Source: Annona cherimola (Eukaryota; Streptophyta; Magnoliopsida; Magnoliales; Annonaceae). From it: a DNA stretch of 64,000 bases. The position numbers were made by a program, and so were the translations under genes. Positions 32,926 to 43,874 of the stretch are shown piece after piece (position 1 is the stretch's first letter; each line of letters begins with the position of its first letter). The notes under the pieces were generated by a model. It did not search any database. It was given only the letters and a program-made list of their open reading frames with translations, and was not told where the DNA came from. The stretch is from NCBI GenBank assembly GCA_030490835.1, contig CM059975.1, positions 56,721,174-56,785,173 on the forward strand. The letters run 5' to 3'.

Positions 32926-33267
32926 TTCATATGCTGGCTTTAAGAAAGATTAATTTGATTTTGATGATTTACAAAGAATTGAAATATCATTGAAAAAGAT
33001 CTAATGAATTTGTGTAAGTGTGCTCAAATATTTTTTCTCTAATTATATGTATGAAAATGAAAATGTGAAATAATTTAAGTTTCAAGAGCTCAACTTCATA
33101 TATAGAAATTTCAGCAAAGTGAAGTCTCAGCCCAAGTCGACTTCATTTGAACTTGGGTGAAGTCCCACAGCTAAGTCGATTTCGCCTGCAACTTCGGACG
33201 GACAGCAAAGTGAAGTCTCAACCCAAGTTGACTTCGCTTACAACTTGGGTGAAGTCTCACCCCAAGT
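32921..33267 (+). repeat. Right LTR of old Sirevirus, first piece
   Basis: Begins TGTTGTTCATATGC, matching the LTR start at 3513. It carries AAGTCGACTT units from about 3' of 33115 and breaks at CAAGT (33263-33267), the TSD of minus-strand insertion E. Confidence 0.85.
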
Positions 33268-33708
33268 GGCGCCCCAGCCCGATCGTCACATCCTTACCTC
33301 GGGATCTGTTACTGGTAAACGTGATCAGGATTGTTGCCCTGTCACACGGCGGGCTTATTGGATATTTATCCACTAAATCCTAACTCCTTAGGATTTTAAA
33401 TCATTTATACACTAAATTTCCATCAAATGCCATTTTAGGCCATTATATCATTTGAGAGTTACACATGTCATCTCATAATCTTCATACTTAATCATATCAT
33501 GATATTTCATGCCTTAACATTTACCCATAAAAAAATTTCGCCTTCTATGGTCACAAAACCATAACATAATTCATATATAACATTTTATATCATATAAAAT
33601 TGTAAAAATTCATATCATGCTCCTCAACCATTGATACTTGTTCATAAAACACAAGTCATAAAATAGATCACATATGATTGTCAAAATAACAAGTATCAAG
33701 TCATTATA

Positions 33709-36121
33709 TGTGGAACCCTGACCGTATACGCGTTGTTTCGACTGTATACGCGTCATGTCGACATTTGTAATTTTGTAATTATTTTATGAATAAATGAAAA
33801 TTCATGAATTATATTAATGAATATGTGTATTGGAAATTGAAATAATGCAATTGGGAATTTAACTTCGTAAATAGTGCACGTGAATAGTAAACAGGGGTTA
33901 AGATATATGATTAAGAGTTAATCACTTGGATTAACTTAATCATAAAAGACAAAATAGAGATTTAATCACTACAAGACAAAATAGCAATTCTTTTGGATAT
34001 TTTAATCAAAATTCGGATTTATATGGAAAAATAGAAAAAAATTCATAAGTTGCAATCCGAAAGTCGGAATTCGATGAAATTTTTTATGGATGGTTAAAAA
34101 TTCATGATGGACATGATGAATGGATTAAGATGTGATGAAAATCAAAAATCAAAGGTCAAGATGAAACGTCAAATGAAAAATCAAAAAGTAGCATTACTTT
34201 AATTAAATGCCACTTTTGACTTTTTTAATAAATTAAATAATAAAAAATTAAAAAATTAAATGAAAAGCAACATGGCAGGGGCGTGAGCAGCAGGGGATTT
34301 ATGGCCATTTGACTTTGATCAATGGTCCAAATTCATCCAAATCACAAATCAAGGGTTTAGATTTAATTAGCTTAAAATTAATTAAATAAAAAATAAAAAA
34401 ATAGGAAAAATAGGCCTGCAAAATAGGGCAGATGGAGCAGGGTAGGGAGGCTGCACAATGCTCTAAGCACCTTTAGGAAATTAGAAAAAAACATCTTTGC
34501 AATTTTACACCCTAAGCTAGAGGGGGTAAATTGCAAATTCATGAAAAATGGACCCCTATAAATAGAGGAGCAGGCCATGGACGAAATTCACAACCATTAC
34601 AGCTCAAAAATCACTTGAGCAACTTCATTTTCCATCCCCACACGTTTTAGCCTTAAAAAATAGAAGGTTGGAGAGAGAAAGTGCGAGAAAAAGAGGCGTA
34701 TCTCCACTTCGGGTAAGTGATTTCTACCCAAATTTCTTTTGGATGTTAAGTAAGGTAAAACCATGCTTAGATAATTCCCAATCATGAGAAAATAAGTATA
34801 GATATAATATTTAAATGGAATTATGCCAAAACATCAAAAATTTAGAGCAAAGATAGGGTATTTGGGAAGATAGCATATGATATGTGAAAATAATGCTCCA
34901 AAATTGATAAATGATGATTTGGGATGTATGATTATGATAAATATGATGTTGTAATAATGATATATTAATTTCATGATTTTTGGAATTAAGGATTATGCTT
35001 AAGTGAATTTATGATGATTTTTAGTATATGGAGAAAATTATTTTTTTGGCCAAGTAAATGATGATAAATTCAAAATATATGAAATGTCCAATGATATACT
35101 AGGCATAGGGTATGTCATGGTATTTTTTATTTTCGGAAAAAATATCAATTTTTGGAATCTATGAACAGTAACCACGTCTCTGTGAACAGTAACTCACATA
35201 AAGAAATAATGCTCAAATAATATAGAACATGCATGGGAAGCAGCTTGAATAGAAGAAATAAAAATATCATTTCTCCTTGAATAGGAAAAGGAAAAGAGAA
35301 GGTCGAAGACACCTCCTAAGAAGGTAAGCAAGTTATATGTTTTGCAAATTATTTCCAAAATGCTTGAAATTGTTTGCAAGTTGCTTTATGAAATTTATTT
35401 AAGGTTGACCATACCTATAACTGTTTTACATAAACTGAAGTTCATTTTGTGAAATTATTTATTAAATGCTTTTTATGAAATTGTTTATGATTTGTAAATA
35501 TCATGCCTGCATGTGTATGAGAATGAGCATGTGCACGAGGAATAGGCCTTAGTCGAGGTAGTAAGCGGACCGGATGTCCCCCTCGCTATTGCCAAGTCGC
35601 TTAATAGGCCCAGGCCGGCGGCGACCTCCCTGAAATGGGAGCATGTATGGGATGGGCGCCTAGCTAGCGTCGCATCCAAAGGAATGTCATGAATGCTATG
35701 TATGCATTGCATTTGCATTTTATGAAATGCATGAAAATGATTGAAAAATTATGTATAGCTTGCTTACTGAGTATCATTACTCACCCATGCTTTTTCAACA
35801 ACAGACAGGAAATGATGATGAAGGCAGCATGACAAGTGCTATGTAGTTTTTGATATAAATGATGTTTATGTAAACTTTATATAAAGTCGACGATGATAAT
35901 TTTGAGATGGAAAGGAATATTTTGTTTTATGAAACAGTTTTGGTTTATAACTGTGATATGTGAAATATATTTCATGTTAGATGAATGATGGGAATTTTCC
36001 ATGTATTGATGAAAAAAAAAGGAATCCTGCCGTGTGATCAGGGCAACAATCCTGAGTCACGTTTACCAATCAAAACGATCCCGGAGTAAGGCTTCTAGGA
36101 ACCTCGGTTCGGGGCGCCATA
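33709..36121 (+). mobile_element. Short non-coding LTR unit D (probable solo LTR) inside E
   Basis: Starts TGTGGAACCC, ends GCGCCATA (family ending CACA with one C-to-T change), with exact TSD TTATA at 33704-33708 and 36122-36126. At 2413 bases it is the shortest of the family. Order of parts: a TATAAATAG box (34557), a donor-like CGGGTAAGTG (GT at 34713), GGTAAGCAAG near 35321, a GC-rich block (35550-35690), an acceptor-like tract ending ACAGACAG at 35818, and a 3' hairpin (36034-36060). No coding sequence. Confidence 0.85.
34557..34565 (+). promoter_or_regulatory. Probable TATA box of unit D
   Basis: TATAAATAG followed by AGGAGC, about 155 bases before the donor-like site at 34713, the same spacing as in unit G. 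Confidence 0.55.
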
Positions 36122-39100
36122 TTATACAATCATTCGCCATAAGCGACATATATTAGAAATCATCAAATTTTTCATTCTTCCATGTCCAATTCATGCTCCT
36201 TGGTCATCTTCATTCCTTCACCTATTTATGGGTTTGGAAAACAAAACATGAGTTGAAAACTCAATAAGCAAGCTGTATATGCAAATGGCAGTTCATTTTG
36301 AAGGCAACATTGTTTAAAAGCATTTCTCTCCATTCAGTAGAGACACTTAGCAAGTAATCAACTATCTGCGGAGCAGAAATCTTTTCATAAATCTTTCACA
36401 AATATTTCATAAACATTGGATATGTAAATGCATCATTTCTATTCATGACATTATCCTTCATGTGAGGGTACGTGTGAAACCCCAACCTAAGTAAGATTCA
36501 ATGTGTGCATTAATCATGTACATGTGACTTATATATGATTAAATTGAATTTTGGATGATTTTAGGATTTTATGATATGTTGCAATTAGGGTTTAATTAAG
36601 AAGGGTGATTAAAAACTTAATCGCCGGAGCCCAAAGTGAGTCGGTATGACCCGAGGGGCTTAATAAGTGTTTAAAAGTGACAAGGTATCATGAATAATCA
36701 ATAATCACGATTTAATTTATGAAGATTAAAGTGTAATATGGAATTAAGATGAAAAATGATAGAAAATTCATAACTTGACGCCTACAAGGCAGATTCAAGT
36801 GAAATTTGAAATGGTAGTTGATGATGTTGGGCTTGGTATTATGGAATTATTGGATTATGAAAATCCTTGATGAAATTAGATTAATGATTTATTGATTATA
36901 TCTCAATTTTAACCGTTAACTTTAAACGGCTAAAACGGGAGCTAGGAAAATCGGATTGAGATGAAATTTGAAACGGTTAAATGAAATTATGAGATGTTTA
37001 TTTTGGATGGCTTGGATTAAGCTTGAAATTTTGGAAAAGTACCTGAATTGAAAAAGGTGAGCATGGTTGACTAATGCACCTCAAAAGTACTCTACATTTA
37101 ATGCTAGAGTACAAAGCATGAGTGCATGAATTTAATGACATTTGAGGTGTCAAGTGCAGTCCATTTCTAAGGTATTTTATGCATTAATATAAAATGAAAA
37201 TATCAAATAAAATCTCAGCAATAAATTATCACAATTGATGGAGCTATGGGTGCTCAAGTGAGCATAGGTGAGGTGTCCAAGGTAAGCACGTTCATGGGCT
37301 GCTCTTGATGCATATTTCTGAATTTTTATTTTATAAAATATGTATATATACAGCTGACATGTTGGGATATATAAATAAGCATTTAATTATGTGAGAAAAA
37401 TTCAAGAAAATTCGTGAATAGTAGCTTCCATGAAAGGTGGAAAAATGGACAGCTTGTGTATGCAAATGACGTCCAATATTTGATGCTGCTGCAATGATTT
37501 TTATTAATTTTTTTTAACACCAAATTAATATATGAATTAAGGGAAAATTAGGTGTATAAATTACCCACATTTTGGGATTTTAAAAATGATGAAAATGGGA
37601 AGCAAGTGACGTGCAAGGGCTGGACAATTTGGACGGTCTTGATGCATGCAGATTTTTGCAATTAAGAAAATGTGAAAAAAATAATTTATATGGCTAATAA
37701 TAATCCAGCTCATTAAGGGGATAAGTATGCATTAAGTGGCTGTGGGAAATGGATCCAAAGTGGGACCCACAGCTGGAGAAAATTCAGCTCCTCAAAGGCA
37801 CGCACGTTCACATGGAGAGAGAAGGTGTGTGAACATCCAAGGGGTTTTCTTGCTTAGCAAGAAAGCAAAATTTTCTAACTCCCAGCCCCTTGAACGTGCC
37901 AAGCAAAGGAAAACCAAGGGAAAGTCAAGGGAAAAAGAGGAAGAAAGAAAGAGGAGAAGTGGAGGAAAGCAAGCCTTTCAATTTTGGATTGAATCCCCTC
38001 AAGTTCAAGTGAGTATATGTGTTATTTGGAATTGGTTATCTTGAGTTCTTGAACTCCAAAATTCTAAATATGAAATGGATGTTTAAACATGCTTTAAAGT
38101 GATGATTCAACATGATTTTGAGTGATTATGGAATGGGAATTAGCTTGCATGCATGAAATTCCATGATTTAGATGATGAAAAGTGAAGTTTTGAATGATAT
38201 ATGATGTTATAAACTAAAATATGGATGGAACGGTAAATAGATTAATTTTAGCATGAAAATGTTTTATAATAATCCTTATTGTGTGATTAAGTAACTACCA
38301 AAATTTCAGCTTAAAATTATAATTAATTTGGAAATTAAAAATCCGAGAAAATTAGCCCAAACAGGGTAAAACGGGTGACAGGATCAGCTGTAGAAAATGA
38401 TTTTTAATAGTTTTTCTACAAGGATTTTTGGTATTAAAATTTTACGGGATATATAAGATATATTTATTATTATAATAAAAAATTAAAAATGAGATTTTTA
38501 TGGGTTTAAATATACCCCATAATTAACGTCATTCAGGCTATCTGAAAATGGATTCTGCTGTCCAGCAAGGTAACAATGCCAAAATAAATATATAATGTCA
38601 ATATTTCGTGCTGAAATTTTTATGAAAGTTAATTCATGATTTTATTAAGTTATTTTATAAATTTCAGATCAAAAATACTTTATTTTTTATTAATTAAAGT
38701 TTTTGAGATTTCAGTACGCTTGATTTCAGCATATGTGGATAGTTTGAGAAACAAATCAAAAAGAAATATTAAACATATGTAGAAATGATCCAAATTTATT
38801 TATGTGTTAAATAATTAAATATGGATTAAGAAAAGTGATATTATATGCTGAAATTTCGGATTTATATAATTGCCTAAGGTTATGTGTCAAAAGACACGTT
38901 AAACGAGTGAAAAATGAGTTCCAAACTAGCTGTTCTGGAAACCTATGACAAGAGGATTAAACCCCATAAAAATACCCTAAATGCAGTGGTAATTAAGGGT
39001 CATTAACCCACTGAAATATGGATTAAACCTCTGCCCTAGAAAATTTTATGAAATCCATTATGTATATGTTGCCAAATGGGCATATGTGAAGGAATAGATA

Positions 39101-40596
39101 TGCAAGGGTGATGAATGACTTATGAAATTTTGTTTTGTGAAAAATGCATGAAAATCCGTTATATTTTTTGAATATATTTTCATTTAGGAAAATTTTCCAT
39201 AACACATATTATATATGTCTTCAAGAGAGTTTAAGTGCAAGATATGAATGTTGGAAAGGGGTAATGAGTTAATGTGATTTGCTAAAATGCAAAATGGATG
39301 GAAACATGTTGAAACTTGTGCTTAAAGTAAGCACTGATGAAAGAAATGTGAAAAATGGAAAAGTAAATGATAGATGAAGGATATATGTTAATGAAAAATA
39401 TATGGGTTGGAAAACTAAATTATGTGCAAGCATATGAGATTTGTATGTATAAATGCAATGTTGTATTTATGCGTATAGGCAAGGAAAAGAATGAAAGGAA
39501 AAGGGATTATGGCGATCTCAGGTAAGCAAGTAAACTTTCTAAAATGCCATTTTCTTTCTGTGTGATTGATATGATTGAATTGTCTATGTTTATGTTTATG
39601 TTTTAACGAATGGGCAAGCACAAGTTTTGAATATGACGGCTTTAATGCAAAGCTATAAGTTTTGAAAAATGATGACTTTAATGAAAAGTCCTAAGGTTTG
39701 CTTCATGGGAAGCAAGCGACACTTCTTAAGATAAATAATTTATCCTAAGTGTTGCCAAGGATGGGAATGCTTCACGTTAATGGAATTGAGAAATTTTGCT
39801 TATAAGTAAGCAAGTTCTCTATGCTAATGCTTTTTAAGGATTTCATGTTTGATACCGATGGTTTTAAGAATTTGCTTTTAAGTAAGCAAGTTCTATATGA
39901 TATTGTTTCAACAGCATTTTATAAGAAAAAAGGAATTTTATCCTTTTTCACAAAATATTATTTATAAATGAGTTTTGAGTTATTTCTACAATAACTCGTG
40001 ATAAACAATGATGAAAAAGATTTATTTTGCTAGGTCAAGATAATTAAATATTAAATGATGTTTTGGACATAGTCCATATGTTTTGAAATGATGTTCGAAA
40101 GATTTTGATTTCCTTTAGATAAGGAAATCTTTGTTAAAAATGTTGGAAAAATATTTATACGAATGTGTTAAAAAGGGATTTATGGATGACCAACCTCCTA
40201 TGATTGATTTCATAAAATGGTTTGATTTCAGGTTGCTTAATGGCATACAAAAGATTGTGCAATTTTCCTATACGTAAAAATAATAGATATGTGGACAATT
40301 ATTAAATTTTTAGGCCATGGACAAGGGGATAACATAATTGCATAACTTTTGTAAACAAAGGCCCTGAAATGGAAACCGAGCAAATATTTGAGAAAAATAT
40401 GATTCATTTAGGGAAATCCAAAGAATTTGAAATTCTTTTATTAAAAGGAATTTAATATGTATTATTTCTCAAACATTTCAAATGTTTATCAAAATATTTT
40501 ACTCAAAACGTTTCTAAAGGAACTTAAGGAAGATCATCCTAAAACTAGATTTCAAATAACAACTTGTTAAAGTGGGTGCGCTTGCTTACAAGTTGA

Positions 40597-40765
40597 CACG
40601 GACTGCGGTCTATGTTTGGTTTTTGAAAATAATTGTTAAATATAGACTTCGGTCTAAGATTTTTGTGCATATGGATGCAGGCTGCGGTCTGTGATCCCGG
40701 TTTAAAAGGACATGGGCTGTGGTCTGTGGTTCTTTAAACCAAACGGACTGCGGTCCGTCAGGATA
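40597..40765 (+). repeat. Tetraloop-type hairpin series in unit B
   Basis: Five related words within 170 bases. Two fold perfectly: TAGAC-TTCG-GTCTA near 40643 and CGGAC-TGCG-GTCCG near 40744. TTCG is a stable RNA tetraloop. The others (GACTGCGGTC, GCTGCGGTCTGTG) fold less well. Confidence 0.65.
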
Positions 40766-41261
40766 ACGTACGGTGCACCGGTACAAGAAATTGGCTGGTA
40801 GTAGAGCACGGTTGGGATGACCGGGGCCCACTCTACATAAGGCTAAGTCGCTAAGGGATGGCAGGAGTGCCAACGGCGCCCTCCCTGAGATGGGAGCAGG
40901 ATAAATAAACAGCCGCTGGGCTAGCGTGTTGTTAAGGATTCTCTTCCAAAAGGTAGCATGATCACTTGCTAAGTGTCACTACTGGATGGGGAGAAATGCA
41001 TTTGCTTATGTTTTATTTCTGAAAAGCCCAAAGATTGGGTCATGAAAATATGATTTTATGAAAGTATCCTAAAGGTATTTTTATGAAATGGTTACCCTAA
41101 AAGAAATGGTGTTTTACACAAAAGTGTAAATAACAAGAATTAAAGGAAATGTGTTTATGCAAATGCATTTATGAAAATGGTTTACGTATTTTGTTTGCCT
41201 TGTTTGCTATAAACAAGCCCCGAGACGGGGATTATGAAAAAGATTTATGTGAAACGTGGAT

Positions 41262-41860
41262 TGGACATAGGAATGTCCATTTCTAAAAGAGCTTAAATGA
41301 AGAATGTTTATAGACATAAGAATGTCCATTTCTAAAGAGCCTAAATGATAAGGGTTTATGGACATGAGAATGTCCAATGTTAATGTGTTTAAATAAAAAG
41401 TGTTTTAGGACATATGAATGTCCATTGCCAAAGGAAGCTATATGAAAAATGTTTTGAGACATAAAATGTCTCTTGGCTAAAGGATTTTATGATGGCTTAT
41501 GTTAATAATGTTTTGAGACATAAAATGTCTCTTGGCTAAAGGATTTTATGATGGTTTATGTTAATGATATTTTGAGACTTGAGATGTCTCCTTTGCCTAA
41601 GTATTTATGTTGTTTTGGACGTAAAATGTCCACTGGCAACTGATGATTTCATGTAATGGCTATGAACATTAAAAAATATTCATACAAGATTAAAGGGAAC
41701 TCATCATCAAAGGTAAAATGTATATGTTTTGCCTAAACAAGCCCAGGCGTGGCTTGTAAATGATTTTAAGAATGAATGCTTATGAAAACATTCAAGGACA
41801 TGGAATTGTCCTCATAAACAAAAGATTTTATGATGGTATTTTAGGACATATACATGTCCT
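41262..41860 (+). repeat. Array of ten short hairpins in unit B
   Basis: Inverted repeats about every 30-60 bases, with one gap of some 160. Perfect ones: TGGACAT/ATGTCCA at 41262-41279 and 41359-41376, GGACAT/ATGTCC at 41408-41423, GAGACAT/ATGTCTC at 41456-41472 and 41515-41531, AGGACA/TGTCCT at 41795-41812, AGGACAT/ATGTCCT at 41843-41860. Loops are three to six bases. Arms vary on both sides together. Confidence 0.85.
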
Positions 41861-43874
41861 CAGGAACAAGGTATTCCCGATGTTTATGAAAAAGGTTTTC
41901 AAGAAGCCTTGCCCTAAAGATAAAATTCTTGCTTACTGAGTTGTCACTTGCGTTTTGTTTTCCCAACCCTTAGACAGGTACCAGGGATACTCAGAAGGTT
42001 GCGAACCTAAGACGAGAAGAAAGGTACGTGATGATAGCCTTGAAGGCTATGAGGAATGGAAAAGCATGAATATGCTAAGGTAAGCTAATGTGTATGTGAA
42101 CTTAATAAGAATATTAAGTTCTATATATGATTCAATGGTTGAATGTATGGATGTATGGATGTAAAATGTGAAGCTTAAGTCAAGGAATCTTTCACTGTAG
42201 AAAGGCATGAAAAGATGCTACGTGATTATGTATATTTGAACTTAGTTAGAATTCTAAGTTCCATGTGAATTAATGACTGAATGTATGAAACTATGATATG
42301 TACAATGATTGAGTGTATAATGACAGGCATGTAAACATGCTATGAATGAAATGATGAATTTTATTACAAGTGAAATGTCACAATGTGTGATGATTGTCAT
42401 GTCAAGATTATGAATGATGACAGATGAATAATCGAAAAAAATTTGGACGTATTCCAATTAAGAACCCGCCGCGTGATCAGGGCAACAATCCTGATTCACA
42501 TTTACCAATCGATAGATCTTGAGGTAAGGAAGTGATGTCTCGGCTCGGGGCGCCACAGTACGCTAGCTCGGGGAACGTTCTTTCATAACATGATCCTTTC
42601 CATCCTTGGCGCCGGACCTTCCAACTTAGCAATGTCAAGGGGGACTCCTTGTCCACTTACTACCTTGGCTAGCCTGCTTGACTTCCATTCTATGCATGAC
42701 TTTTAGTTACCCCGACATTATATGCTTCTTACACATGATATCTTGTTATTCTCATGTAGATAATTCTTTGCACCAAACATTGTTTCAAAGAAGCATCATA
42801 TAAATCCATATTTCTTTACATTTCATACATGAATGCGAAACAATAAGCAAATCACTTGTCATATTGAGATAATATTTCAAAACATATTGAGAAAAAGAAA
42901 TGACCATCCTTAAATACCTTGTAATGAAAACAAAATTATTTTGAAAATTTGCTTGCTTACATTGTTTGCTTAGATTTCCATCTTGCTTATCTCTTTGCCT
43001 TTGCCTATACATATAAGAATGACATAGCATTCATATAATTTTCATTTGATTACATTCAACTTAGTTTTTAAACCCATTTTTGTTAACATTCATAACCCAC
43101 TTGAATTCCAAGTCGGGTGTATATGCACATTATAACTTATGCATCATATCATTCATTACACCACATATTTAATTCCCATATTTAGGGAAACATTCATATA
43201 TATCATATCACATTCATTAGTCACCATATGGAAGTTTATTACTCCAACTTATCATTTTTCACATATTTTTCACAATTCACACATTGTGCTCACTTAAGCA
43301 CTTAGTTACTGTCCTAAACCTCAAATATTAATCTCAAAATTTGAAATTATCATTATTGATCAAAACAGAAACATAATCCACATTTTTCGTCATGTTTTCA
43401 TGCATTTTTTCATTTTAATATCTCACATAAACCATTCATCATTTATTCATGCTTATCTCTTCATATATGTCCATTTCACAACACATAATTCACATGTTTC
43501 TTAAAATTTTTCAAATCAGCAACTTGCCTTCTAATTCAGCATGATTATACACCTTAATTAACACTTCACTTAGTGTATTTTTATGGAATTTTAATCCACT
43601 AATCATAGGGTTCCAAAACAGCAACTTTGGGACCCGTTTTATACACTTTCAATGTCCCTTTTGATACTTATCTCTAAACAGATTTTTAATCACTTAATTC
43701 CAACAACTAATCACACTTTTCTTAACCCAAATTCAGGGTATTATCACATGTTTAAAGTCTATATATTAGTTTCTTATAAAACAACAACTTCACATGCATG
43801 TAGGGTACCCTTTCTTACACCCCTTTGGACGTCCACATGTAAGCCCCTAAAAATTAGATTTAGGGCAATCTTTT

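Larger units (their letters stand above)
36473..42557 (+). mobile_element. Long non-coding LTR unit B (probable solo LTR) inside E
   Basis: Uninterrupted 6085-base unit from TGTGAAACCCC to GGGGCGCCACA, with exact TSD GTACG at 36468-36472 and 42558-42562. It is the best reference copy of the long form. Parts: donor-like CAAGTGAGTATATG (GT at 38009), GGTAAGCAAG near 39520, TTGCTTAT/GTAAGCAA dyads (39795-39890), tetraloop-type hairpins (40597-40765), a GC-rich block (40800-40940), an array of ten hairpins (41262-41860), an acceptor-like tract ending TAGACAG at 41977, and the 3' hairpin (42473). The 102-codon frame at 37736-38044 has no recognisable protein. No polypurine tract or primer site, hence probably a solo LTR. 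Confidence 0.88.

Noticed and set aside
37736..38044. 102-codon frame in unit B with a basic region
   Set aside because: Not kept in units G, C or A, no recognised domain, and it crosses the conserved splice-donor-like site.
36473..42557. Unit B as a complete element with its own short LTRs
   Set aside because: I found no direct repeat between its ends and no primer-binding site or polypurine tract inside.
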